Shown here piece after piece: positions 1 through 7,013 of a stretch of 64,000 nt of DNA. Every line of letters starts with the position of its first letter. Position 1 is the first letter of the stretch. The stretch comes from Serratia nematodiphila DZ0503SBS1. GTDB taxonomy: Bacteria; Pseudomonadota; Gammaproteobacteria; Enterobacterales; Enterobacteriaceae. The DNA is taken from the NCBI RefSeq assembly GCF_000738675.1, contig NZ_JPUX01000001.1, positions 2,108,001-2,172,000 of the forward strand. The letters are read 5' to 3'. A model generated the notes under the pieces. It searched no databases. It had not been told where the DNA came from and saw only the letters and a program-made list of their open reading frames with translations. The translations under genes were made by a program, and so were the position numbers.

Positions 1-28
1 AAAACAATAAAACAGGCAATGTGAGGCC

Positions 29-262
29 ATGATGGATGAGGAATTGACCGCCGCCGGTTACCGCCGTTATTCCGGTGATAAGATTGACGTTTATTTTAAC
101 AGTGCAGTTTGCCGCCATTCCGCCAACTGCGTGCATGGCAACGCGGCTATTTTTACCTTGAATCGCCGCCCGTGGATTATGCCGGACAATGCCGACGTGG
201 CCGAAGTGAAACGCGTTATCGATACTTGCCCCAGCGGCGCACTGAAATATAGGGAGAAATAA
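29..262 (+). CDS. yjdI: YjdI-family small iron-sulfur protein
   Basis: A 77-residue protein close in length and sequence to Escherichia coli YjdI, a presumed mono-cluster Fe-S protein of the divergent ferredoxin type (Fer4_19). Cysteines are visible at about residues 28, 34 and 67, the last in the motif TCPSGALKY near the C-terminus, as in the family. The start ATG follows a GAGG ribosome site; ATG at 32 is an equally possible start. The stop is separated by one base from the next ATG, so it is translationally linked to the YjdJ acetyltransferase, the same pairing as in E. coli. Function is not established; a redox or electron-transfer role is inferred from the cysteines. Confidence 0.85.
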   Translation: MMDEELTAAGYRRYSGDKIDVYFNSAVCRHSANCVHGNAAIFTLNRRPWIMPDNADVAEVKRVIDTCPSGALKYREK

Positions 263-263
263 T

Positions 264-542
264 ATGGATCATAAAATACTGGCGGACGACAAGCGTTTTT
301 ATATCAATGACGAGCACGGCAAGCTGATCGCCGAGATCTCTTTCGTGCCGAGCGGTGACAAGCTGACCATTATCGATCACACCTGGGTGGATGAGTCATT
401 GAAGGGGCAGGGCGTCGGCAAAAAGCTGGTGGCGCTGGTGGTGGAGAAAATGCGCGCGGAGCAGCGCAAAATCATTCCGCTGTGCCCGTTCGCCAAGCAT
501 GAGTTTGATACCACGCCAGCCTATCAGGACATTCGCGCCTGA
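264..542 (+). CDS. yjdJ: YjdJ-like GNAT-fold acetyltransferase
   Basis: A 92-residue minimal GNAT protein. The acetyl-CoA binding loop QGVGKKL is at about residues 49-55, followed by a helix and the conserved segment [10 protein letters not shown] at 72-81, which is typical of the short YjdJ/GTLF3 group of predicted N-acetyltransferases. It begins one base after the stop of yjdI, so the two form a tight operon. The substrate is unknown. The length matches family members (about 90 residues), so the gene appears intact. Confidence 0.85.
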   Translation: MDHKILADDKRFYINDEHGKLIAEISFVPSGDKLTIIDHTWVDESLKGQGVGKKLVALVVEKMRAEQRKIIPLCPFAKHEFDTTPAYQDIRA

Positions 543-576
543 GGCGATAACGGGGCGCGGGGCGCGCCCCGAGCGT

Positions 577-759
577 TCAGCAGACGCCGAAATCGCCGTC
601 TTCGTGGTACAGCGCCACCTCGCTGGCCTGCACCTCCGTGCGCTGCTCTTTACCCAGTTCATTCCAGCTGCAAACCAGGGTTTCGCCGTCGATCGCCACC
701 ACGGTCATCTTTGGGCCGCCGGTGGTGCGTTGTACAAAATCACCGATATTGAATGCCAT
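577..759 (-). CDS. YodC-like DUF2158 small protein
   Basis: A 60-residue protein of the DUF2158/YodC type: a short beta-rich sequence starting MAFNIGDFVQRTTGGPKMTV and carrying the family's CSWNE-like core (VCSWNELGK). The upstream in-frame ATG at 771 would add MEER, but the start at 759 matches the family and is preceded by a GGA-containing ribosome site. It is transcribed convergently towards yjdJ and away from the DUF1543 gene. No function is known; no membrane segment or signal peptide is seen. Confidence 0.75.
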   Translation of the reverse strand: MAFNIGDFVQRTTGGPKMTVVAIDGETLVCSWNELGKEQRTEVQASEVALYHEDGDFGVC

Positions 760-879
760 GCGTTCCTCCACAACAGATTAAACCTCACCTATTGATAACA
801 CAGAATGGCGCTACCGTTGGCAGATGTTTCGTTATGTATTAACTTATACAGCGATTATCACCAGGGAGAGCAGACTAAC

Positions 880-1395
880 ATGCCGGGATTATTGATGTTT
901 TATGTGGGCGGTACGGCGCCGGGCGCCAATATTGAGTTGCACGACGTGCAGTTCGCGGCGGCGGATCGGCCGGATGAGGCGTATCCACTGCTGCGCGAAA
1001 AGTGGTTCGGCGATAAGCGCAAGGTGCATGTCGACGGCTATGCGCGCATCGACTGGGCGGACGGTTACGACGTGAGCCTGGAGCCTGCGCCGTTCGCCGG
1101 TGAAGAGAAGCTGTTTTTCGTTAACGTGGGCGGTTACCGCAGCGATGAGCTGGCGGAACTGCACCAGTTCGGCCTGTTCGTGGCGCGCTCCGCCGACGAG
1201 GCGAAAGACAAAGCCAAACGGGCGCTGCTGACCGATAGCGCGAAGCAGCACAAGGATGACCTGGCCGAGGTGGACGACTGCCTGCTGCTGCAGGCGCTGC
1301 AGGGTTATCACGTTCATCTGCGGGCCAACCCGCACGGCAAACCGGCCCGGCCGCTGTGGCAGGGGTATCTGCCGATTGGCGAACCCGCGTTATAA
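880..1395 (+). CDS. DUF1543 domain protein
   Basis: A 171-residue soluble protein starting MPGLLMFYVGG, recognised as DUF1543: it has two copies of a short beta-alpha unit, with the hallmark opening MFYVGG and GANIELHDVQF, then a second half with FVNVGGYRSDEL and SADEAKDKAK. The start was chosen at 880 because an AGGGAG ribosome site lies about 10 bases upstream and family members begin here; in-frame codons further upstream have no such support. The gene is monocistronic, with the convergent LysR gene overlapping its last six bases. Biochemical role unknown. Confidence 0.8.
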   Translation: MPGLLMFYVGGTAPGANIELHDVQFAAADRPDEAYPLLREKWFGDKRKVHVDGYARIDWADGYDVSLEPAPFAGEEKLFFVNVGGYRSDELAELHQFGLFVARSADEAKDKAKRALLTDSAKQHKDDLAEVDDCLLLQALQGYHVHLRANPHGKPARPLWQGYLPIGEPAL

Positions 1396-2316
1396 CGCCG
1401 CCAGCGCCTGCAGCTGTTGCCGCAACCAGCGGCAGGCCTCCGGCCGGCCGTTCTTGCGGTGCAGGTAGATTTTAATCTGATACGGCGGCACCGGAAACGG
1501 CAGGGGGTGGATATCCAGCGCCGCCGCCTGCCGCAATTTTTGCGCGGCGTAGCGCGGCATGCTCATCACCAGTTCGCTGTCGGCGACGATGAACGGCGCT
1601 CCCAGCAGCGAAGGCGTGCGGATGGCGATATCGCGCTGCAGCCCCAGCTTATCGAGCTGGTAGTCAATGACGCCGCGCTGTTCGTTCCACGGCGTCACCA
1701 CCAGATGGCGCGCCCGCAGATAGTTTTCCAGCGTCAGTTCGCCGTATTTTACGCTGAAGGCGGGTGAACAAATCGCCACATACTCATCCTCCAGCCAGCT
1801 CACCTCGTCGATCTCCGGGTAGCTTTCGCCGTCGGTTTCGGTAAAGCCCAGCGCGAAGTCGATGCGCCCCGCCAACAGATCGTTCAATGCCACCTTGCGC
1901 TCGGAATAGCGCAGCTGGAACGACAGCCCCGGCGCCAGGCGCTGCATCTGCGCCATCAGCGCGGGAAACACCGCGAAGGCGGTGTAATCGGTAATGGCGA
2001 AGGTGAAGCTCTCCCGGCTTTCGGCGGGAACGAAGCGCGGGCGCGGATGCAGCCCTTTGGCCAGCAGCGCCAGACTTTCGCTGACGGTCGGGGCCAGGCT
2101 GTCGGCATACACCGTCGGGTGCATGTCGTTGCCGACCCGGTAGAACAGCTCGTCCGCCAGCGCCTTACGCAGCCGGATCAGCGCGTGGCTCAGCGCCGAC
2201 GCGCTGAGGGCCAGCTCCGCTGCGGCGCGCGTCACCGATCGCAGGCGATAGATCGCTTCGAACACCAGCAGCAGGTTGAGATCGAGGCGCTTCAAATCCA
2301 GATGCATGATATTCAT
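1390..2316 (-). CDS. LysR-family transcriptional regulator
   Basis: A LysR-type regulator of about 308 residues. The N-terminal winged helix-turn-helix is clear (LDLNLLLVFEAIYRLRSVTRAAAELALSAS, given here only in outline), followed by the periplasmic-binding-like effector domain (RESFTFAITDYTAFAVFPAL onward). The reading frame stays open upstream to 2409, but that would overlap the divergent GNAT gene, so the start at 2316 (or ATG 2307) is preferred. The 85-base gap to the divergent acetyltransferase gene is the normal architecture for a LysR regulator controlling its neighbour. Target and inducer are unknown. Confidence 0.85.
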   Translation of the reverse strand: MNIMHLDLKRLDLNLLLVFEAIYRLRSVTRAAAELALSASALSHALIRLRKALADELFYRVGNDMHPTVYADSLAPTVSESLALLAKGLHPRPRFVPAESRESFTFAITDYTAFAVFPALMAQMQRLAPGLSFQLRYSERKVALNDLLAGRIDFALGFTETDGESYPEIDEVSWLEDEYVAICSPAFSVKYGELTLENYLRARHLVVTPWNEQRGVIDYQLDKLGLQRDIAIRTPSLLGAPFIVADSELVMSMPRYAAQKLRQAAALDIHPLPFPVPPYQIKIYLHRKNGRPEACRWLRQQLQALAAL

Positions 2317-2401
2317 TACCTGTTGATGAAAATGCAGTTCATACAGTATTTGAGGCGCGATATGCTGGCAAGCACAGTCATCAACACACTCAGGATTTGC
2401 C

Positions 2402-2902
2402 ATGACCATCGAGATTTACCCGGCGCAAAAAAGCGACGCCAAACTGATTCTGGATATGATTATCGAGCTGGCGGTGTACGAAAAGGCGCGCGAGCAGGTG
2501 CTGGCCAGCGTGGAAGATATCGAACGCAGCCTGTTTGGGCCTGGCGCCTGTTCCGAAGCGCTGATTTGTACGGTGAACGGCGAGCCGGCGGGTTATGCGG
2601 TGTTCTTTATGAGTTACTCAACCTGGCTGGGTAAAAACGGCATCTATCTGGAAGACCTGTACGTGGCGCCGAAGCATCGCGGCGCGGGCGCCGGTAAAAA
2701 GTTGCTGCGGCACATCGCTCAGTTGGCGTGCGAGCGGCAGTGCGGCCGCCTGGAGTGGAGCGTGCTGGACTGGAACCAGCCGGCCATCGATTTTTACCTC
2801 AGCATCGGCGCGCAGCCGCAGGGCGAGTGGGTGCGCTATCGCATGGAGGGCGAGGCGCTGACGCACTTCGCGGCGCACGGGGAGGCGCTGCCGGCGCAAT
2901 AG
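2402..2902 (+). CDS. GNAT family N-acetyltransferase (polyamine-acetyltransferase-like)
   Basis: A 166-residue GNAT enzyme. The order of elements is typical of the spermidine/spermine or diamine acetyltransferase-like subgroup: an N-terminal ELAVYEKA helix, a central strand GIYLEDLYVAP, the acetyl-CoA loop HRGAGAGKKLL at about 93-103, and the C-terminal WNQPAIDFYLSIGA segment containing the conserved tyrosine. The gene is divergent from the LysR regulator, which probably controls it. The substrate is inferred only from subgroup resemblance and could be another amine or amino acid. A GC-rich inverted repeat follows the stop. Confidence 0.82.
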   Translation: MTIEIYPAQKSDAKLILDMIIELAVYEKAREQVLASVEDIERSLFGPGACSEALICTVNGEPAGYAVFFMSYSTWLGKNGIYLEDLYVAPKHRGAGAGKKLLRHIAQLACERQCGRLEWSVLDWNQPAIDFYLSIGAQPQGEWVRYRMEGEALTHFAAHGEALPAQ

Positions 2903-2905
2903 CCG

Positions 2906-2930
2906 TTGGGGGGAGGCGGCCTCCCCAACT
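2906..2930 (+). terminator. GC-rich hairpin after the GNAT gene
   Basis: Just after the stop of the acetyltransferase gene, GGGGAGGC pairs with GCCTCCCC around a two-base centre, with TTG/CAA extending the stem. There is no uridine tract, so this may be a weak or Rho-assisted terminator or an mRNA 3'-end stabiliser. Confidence 0.4.
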
Positions 2931-2972
2931 GTGGTGGTGTGAACGGTTTACTGCGGGTGAATCAGATCAGAA

Positions 2973-3707
2973 TCAGGCGGGTTTGCGGGCGGCGAGAATA
3001 AAGATCATCGGGCGTTCCTGCTCTTCGTCCAGCGCCGGGATAGCGGCGATTTGCTGCGCGCTGGGGCCCCATTCGTTCAAATGCTGGATGATAAATCCTT
3101 GCTGCGCCAGCGGGTTGATATAGCTGCCGAGCGTGCGGTGCTGCTTGATGACGCCTTCCGCCAGCCAGTTGGAGACGCGCTGGCCTTCCCGCTGGTAGCC
3201 GTTGACCGGCCAGGATTTCTGCCCGTTGCCGTCGGTCAGCCAGCCCTGCTGCGCCGGGGCGGTGTAGATCGGGTGCTCGGCGGTGAAGATGAACTGCCCG
3301 CCGGGTTTCAGCGCGGCGTAAACCGTGGCGAACAGCGCGGCCAGATCCTCGAGGTAGTGCAGCGTCAGCGAGCTGTAGACCAGATCGTAACTTTCCGGCG
3401 GCAGCTGCAGCTGCGCCAAATCTTGCCGGCGGTACTCGATGCCCGCGTCGGCGGTCATCTCCCGCGCCTTGGCCAGCATCTTTTCCGAGACGTCCAGCCC
3501 CAGCACGCTGGCTGCGCCCTGTTCGCGCGCGCTGCGGCAAAACCAGCCGTAGCCGCAGCCGAGATCGACCACGCTTTTGCCCTGCAAGTCCGGCAGGATG
3601 CGGCGGATGGCGGGCCATTCCGGCGCGCCGTCCAGGCCATGCTGCGAGCGGCTGAGCTGCGCGTAGCCGTCGAAGAAGGCCTGATTGTCATAGATGTTTT
3701 GCGTCAT
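2973..3707 (-). CDS. class I SAM-dependent methyltransferase
   Basis: A 244-residue Rossmann-fold methyltransferase. SAM-binding motif I, VVDLGCGYGWF, is at about residues 46-56; the acidic residue after strand 2 appears in LGLDVSEKM; and SSLTLHYLEDL marks the motif IV region. The start at 3707 (MTQNIYDNQAFF) is preferred because a GGAGTC ribosome site precedes it. The open frame continues 50 codons further but would run into the divergent GNAT promoter region. The overall layout resembles UbiE/Tam-like small-molecule methyltransferases. Substrate unknown. Confidence 0.82.
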   Translation of the reverse strand: MTQNIYDNQAFFDGYAQLSRSQHGLDGAPEWPAIRRILPDLQGKSVVDLGCGYGWFCRSAREQGAASVLGLDVSEKMLAKAREMTADAGIEYRRQDLAQLQLPPESYDLVYSSLTLHYLEDLAALFATVYAALKPGGQFIFTAEHPIYTAPAQQGWLTDGNGQKSWPVNGYQREGQRVSNWLAEGVIKQHRTLGSYINPLAQQGFIIQHLNEWGPSAQQIAAIPALDEEQERPMIFILAARKPA

Positions 3708-3801
3708 GATGACTCCTTGGGATGAATGACGGCGGCGGAATGCCGCTGCCATACTCTGCATATTGCTGCATAATTCTACGCTGACAACATGAATAACGGG
3801 A

Positions 3802-4260
3802 ATGACGATGGACATGATTTCGGTGCGGCAAGCGCCCGAGCTGGCGCCGCGCGCCATTGCATATTTTCAGCGGCACTGGGCCACGGCAGAGACGCTGATG
3901 ATGTATGAAGACGCTATCAACCGCAGCCTCGGCGCCGCCAACCCGCTGCCGCAGTGGTACCTGCTGATGGAAAATGACCAGATCCTCGGCTGTGCGGGGC
4001 TGATTACCAACGACTTTATCAGCCGCGGTGAGCTGTATCCCTGGCTGTGTGCGCTCTACGTAGAGGAAACGCAGCGCGGCCGGGGCTGCGGCGCCAAGCT
4101 GATTGAGCATGTGGCGGCGGAAACTCGCCGGTTGGGCTTCCCGCAGCTGCACCTGTGCACCGATCTGGAGGGTTACTACGAGCGCAGCGGTTTCGTTTAT
4201 AACGGGCTCGGCTATCACCCCTGGGGCGAGGCCTCGCGGGTCTATTCGCGGGTGCTGTAA
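3802..4260 (+). CDS. GNAT family N-acetyltransferase
   Basis: A 152-residue GNAT enzyme with the acetyl-CoA loop ETQRGRGCGAKLIEH at about 89-103 and a C-terminal DLEGYYERSGFVYNGLGYHPWG segment (outline only) carrying the catalytic-site tyrosine region. It is divergent from the methyltransferase gene across about 95 bases. It ends just before a strong intrinsic terminator, consistent with a single-gene transcript. Substrate not predictable. Confidence 0.8.
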   Translation: MTMDMISVRQAPELAPRAIAYFQRHWATAETLMMYEDAINRSLGAANPLPQWYLLMENDQILGCAGLITNDFISRGELYPWLCALYVEETQRGRGCGAKLIEHVAAETRRLGFPQLHLCTDLEGYYERSGFVYNGLGYHPWGEASRVYSRVL

Positions 4261-4304
4261 ACAGATCCGCTGTTTACCAAGATTCAGCTTATTATCTGCA
4301 ACGG

Positions 4305-4338
4305 AAAAAACGGCACGCGGAAAAGCGAGCCGTTTTTT
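4305..4338 (+). terminator. intrinsic terminator after GNAT gene
   Basis: AAAAAACGGC (4305-4314) pairs with GCCGTTTTTT (4329-4338), giving a GC-capped stem with an A tract on one side and a T tract on the other. It can therefore work in either direction. Confidence 0.75.
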
Positions 4339-4817
4339 CTTTGAATCTGAATTGGGATCGTCTGACTGACGGTATATTATTCGCTATTGTATTGAAATTA
4401 ATGAAAAGATTCATCTTGGTTATTTCATTTGAGCTTAATGCTTTGTTTATGTCATTAACTGACATCTGTGCTGGGTAATTATGCATAATTATCATGGGTG
4501 TTTGTCTGCTGTATTGTTGTTTTTTTTTCTGCTCTCATGTCTTTTTATCTATTTTTACCTATTTTTTTTACCTTATGTTCTGAATTGTTGATGGTGTTTA
4601 GGTTTATATTTTAATCCCCGCTCTGGGAAGCTAGATTAGCGCTTACTGTATCGGTGGCGAAAACGACGCGACTGAGCTGTACCTGGAAAAATAAATTGAT
4701 GACTCTCTATTGAGAGAATGTTTTTCGCCTCCGCATTGGAATGAATAATTATTTATTTCGTCAATGGTTTGTGTGATTAAAAGGGTATGGACTAATGGGA
4801 ACGGAAACCACACTGTG
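4339..4817. other. AT-rich intergenic region upstream of fimbrial operon
   Basis: About 480 bases without a convincing gene. The composition is clearly more AT-rich than the flanks, with long T runs near 4515-4570, as is common upstream of fimbrial operons silenced by nucleoid proteins. A small dyad CTCTC-TATT-GAGAG lies at 4703-4716. No invertible-element repeats or recombinase gene were seen. The fimbrial promoter should lie here, but no single -35/-10 pair stands out. Confidence 0.5.
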
Positions 4818-5447
4818 ATGAAAAAGAGACTGTTGCAAAATAAATTATGGCCAATAAGCGTATTTAGCCTGTTGATGTTTTTTTCCGGTCAACTTATTGC
4901 CTCGCCTGCTGCTGAGTTGAAAGTGTCCGGGAAAATAAAGCATTCAGGATGCACCGTTATTGCCGGTAACGATGGCGTTTATGATTTTGGCACCGTGCGG
5001 GAAGGCCCCCGGGGGAAGGTACAGAGATTGCCGGCCTTGAAACAAACCTGGCAGGTGCGCTGTGAGGGCGATGCTTACCTGACGCTCATTCCGATGGATA
5101 ACCGCTCTGCCAGCCGCAACGGGTCGGACCTGAGTCGTTTCGGGCTGGGTAATACGTCCGATGGGAACTCCATTGGGTATTTTATGTTGGGCCTGTCTCG
5201 TTCCACGGTGAACAGTGTTCCGGCAGCTTTGCGCGCACATAATGCGGCCGGGACTTCACCAGGTAGCGAAGTGGCGTTGATTTCCGGTGAGCGTACCGAT
5301 TGGTTGCTGGCGGATTCGACGCGAGCCTTTGGTCGTACTTATACCATGGATATTTCGGTGACGCCGGTTCTGGCTGCCGACATTCCCACTGCCGATAAAG
5401 TGGAGCTGGACGGTTCGGTAACGTTGAATTTTGTTTTTGGGCTCTGA
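4818..5447 (+). CDS. DUF1120 fimbrial subunit 1
   Basis: A 209-residue exported protein. The signal peptide runs MKKRLLQNKLWPIS then a hydrophobic stretch, with likely cleavage after LIAS (about residue 28). The mature part begins PAAELKVSGKI and has a cysteine pair (GCTV and VRCEG) consistent with the pilin disulfide. It ends with an amphipathic strand VTLNFVFGL, as fimbrial subunits do. DUF1120 proteins are subunit-like proteins of chaperone-usher operons such as ybgO/yhcF types. It is the first of three tandem paralogues upstream of the usher and chaperone. The start at 4818 is chosen because it directly begins the signal peptide. Confidence 0.82.
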   Translation: MKKRLLQNKLWPISVFSLLMFFSGQLIASPAAELKVSGKIKHSGCTVIAGNDGVYDFGTVREGPRGKVQRLPALKQTWQVRCEGDAYLTLIPMDNRSASRNGSDLSRFGLGNTSDGNSIGYFMLGLSRSTVNSVPAALRAHNAAGTSPGSEVALISGERTDWLLADSTRAFGRTYTMDISVTPVLAADIPTADKVELDGSVTLNFVFGL

Positions 5448-5588
5448 ATAAAGCAATAAATGCGCAGTGTCAAATTCATACATGGTTTTTACGCCTGTGC
5501 GGGTGAAGACAACGAATTTGATTGAGCAAGAGAGGATTTATCCTCGTTTAACATCCTGCCATCTTTTTTGAACAGGATAATATTAACT

Positions 5589-6245
5589 ATGAGTATGGAT
5601 ATTCATGATGAAAAAACAGTAATCTCTGCAAGCATCGCCGCAGTCTTGATGATGGCGAATCAGGTTTCTGCGGCATCTATGTCACCAGAGCTGAAGGTCA
5701 AAGGGCAAATGGCGGTACCGTCTTGTCAGGTATCCATTGTTAACGATGGCGTTTTCGATCTTGGCAAGCTGTCCAATGCGTTGGTGAGCTCCACGACAGC
5801 CACCGCGCTGGCTAAATCGCAAAAACAGTTGGTCGTTGACTGTGAAGCCGAAACCTTTCTGAATTTCACCGTGGTCGATAACCGCGAAGGCACTGCCAGC
5901 GTAACGGGCAGCGCCAACTTTGGCCTGGGTGGTGTCAATGGCTCCGGCAAACTCGGTTATTATAAAGTCAATGCCCTTAATGCCGCAGTTAACGGCGTTT
6001 CTTCAGCACTGTACAGCGTTCAGAAAGGCGCCACGACATTCTCTACCGTCAGTTCGGCCTATGTCGATAAAAACAACGTCACGGGTTGGGCAAAGTCGGG
6101 TAATGTTCAAAACAGCGGAAGACTCTTCTCCGTAATGCTGGAGGTTGAACCTTATTTGGCTTCTTCTAAAGACATGAACGGTCCTATTACCGATAGCGTA
6201 AAACTGGATGGATCTTCCACCCTTAATTTTGCGTACGGCATCTGA
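5589..6245 (+). CDS. DUF1120 fimbrial subunit 2, odd signal-peptide start
   Basis: A paralogue of the flanking subunits (mature start MSPELKVKGQM, cysteine pair SCQV and VDCEAE, C-terminal STLNFAYGI), about 218 residues from the ATG at 5589. The N-terminus is abnormal: as read, it begins MSMDIHDEKTVISAS, with acidic residues where a signal peptide should be basic. A better ATG with ATGATG at 5605-5610 is out of frame by one base. If the A6 run at 5611-5616 were A7, the protein would begin MMKKTVISAS, a textbook signal peptide. This may be a sequencing error, a slippage switch or a true mutation. Confidence 0.75.
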   Translation: MSMDIHDEKTVISASIAAVLMMANQVSAASMSPELKVKGQMAVPSCQVSIVNDGVFDLGKLSNALVSSTTATALAKSQKQLVVDCEAETFLNFTVVDNREGTASVTGSANFGLGGVNGSGKLGYYKVNALNAAVNGVSSALYSVQKGATTFSTVSSAYVDKNNVTGWAKSGNVQNSGRLFSVMLEVEPYLASSKDMNGPITDSVKLDGSSTLNFAYGI

Positions 6246-6293
6246 GTGCCTGAAAAAGTTATTTGGATTGTAGCGATATAAGGATGTCGACTA

Positions 6294-6932
6294 ATGAATA
6301 AAATTGCGTTGCGCATGATGGTAGCTGCCACGCTGCTTGTTACCGGGGGGAGTTTGGCCGCCGGCCCGAGCGCGGAAATTAAAGTAGTGGGTGAACTGAT
6401 AGCGCCGACCTGTGAGGTCAAACTCCCTAACGAGGGCATTTTCGATTATGGCAGCATCAGCCATACGAGAATCAGCAAGGACAAGCCGGTTAGCCTGGGA
6501 GTTAAAGGCGGCAGTACCATGGAGGTGAAATGCGATGCTGAAACACCGATGACTTTTAACGTTATCGACAACCGTCTGGGCAGCGCCAGTGAGACAGGAA
6601 AAACCTTTGGCCTCGGTAACGTCAATACTACCGGTAAGCTGGGGTTCTATTCGATTCAGGCCTATTTCCCTCAGATTGATGGGGTGACTGGCAGATTGTT
6701 CGTTACTTCAGACACGTCGATCACTTCACCTCAAACCGTGGTTAATCTTGAGCACGGTAAGCGTGTGGGTTGGGCCTCAGCTTCAGGCAATACGTTAGCT
6801 ATCGGTAAAAACTTCACCGCTCAGCTGTTGGTTGAAGCCTTCCTGGCCAAAAGCGGCGATATGCACGGCGGGGTGAGTGAAGACGTTAGTCTGGATGGGT
6901 CTACCACGCTGGAGTTCGGCTTCGGGCTGTAA
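6294..6932 (+). CDS. DUF1120 fimbrial subunit 3
   Basis: A 212-residue exported subunit. The signal peptide MNKIALRMMVAATLLV ends near SLAAG; the mature chain starts PSAEIKVVGEL, with cysteines in APTCEVK and VKCDAE and the C-terminal strand TTLEFGFGL. It shares the repeated pattern of subunits 1 and 2 (GxxDYG near the first cysteine, IDNR after the second, GKLGFY in the middle), so the three arose by tandem duplication. An intrinsic terminator follows immediately, before the usher gene. Confidence 0.85.
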   Translation: MNKIALRMMVAATLLVTGGSLAAGPSAEIKVVGELIAPTCEVKLPNEGIFDYGSISHTRISKDKPVSLGVKGGSTMEVKCDAETPMTFNVIDNRLGSASETGKTFGLGNVNTTGKLGFYSIQAYFPQIDGVTGRLFVTSDTSITSPQTVVNLEHGKRVGWASASGNTLAIGKNFTAQLLVEAFLAKSGDMHGGVSEDVSLDGSTTLEFGFGL

Positions 6933-6949
6933 TACCGGATAGATAGCGC

Positions 6950-6974
6950 AGGGGGAGCTCTCTCCCCCTTTTTC
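6950..6974 (+). terminator. intra-operon terminator between subunits and usher
   Basis: AGGGGGAG (6950-6957) pairs with CTCCCCCT (6962-6969) around a four-base loop and is followed by a T tract. It sits 17 bases after the last subunit stop and about 40 bases before the usher start. It probably attenuates transcription so that subunits are made in excess over the usher. Confidence 0.8.
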
Positions 6975-7013
6975 TGAATCTATCACTCCCTGAATTAACC
7001 CAGAGAAGATGAC

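Noticed and set aside
4339..4817. Invertible promoter element for fimbrial phase variation
   Set aside because: No long inverted repeats and no recombinase gene nearby.
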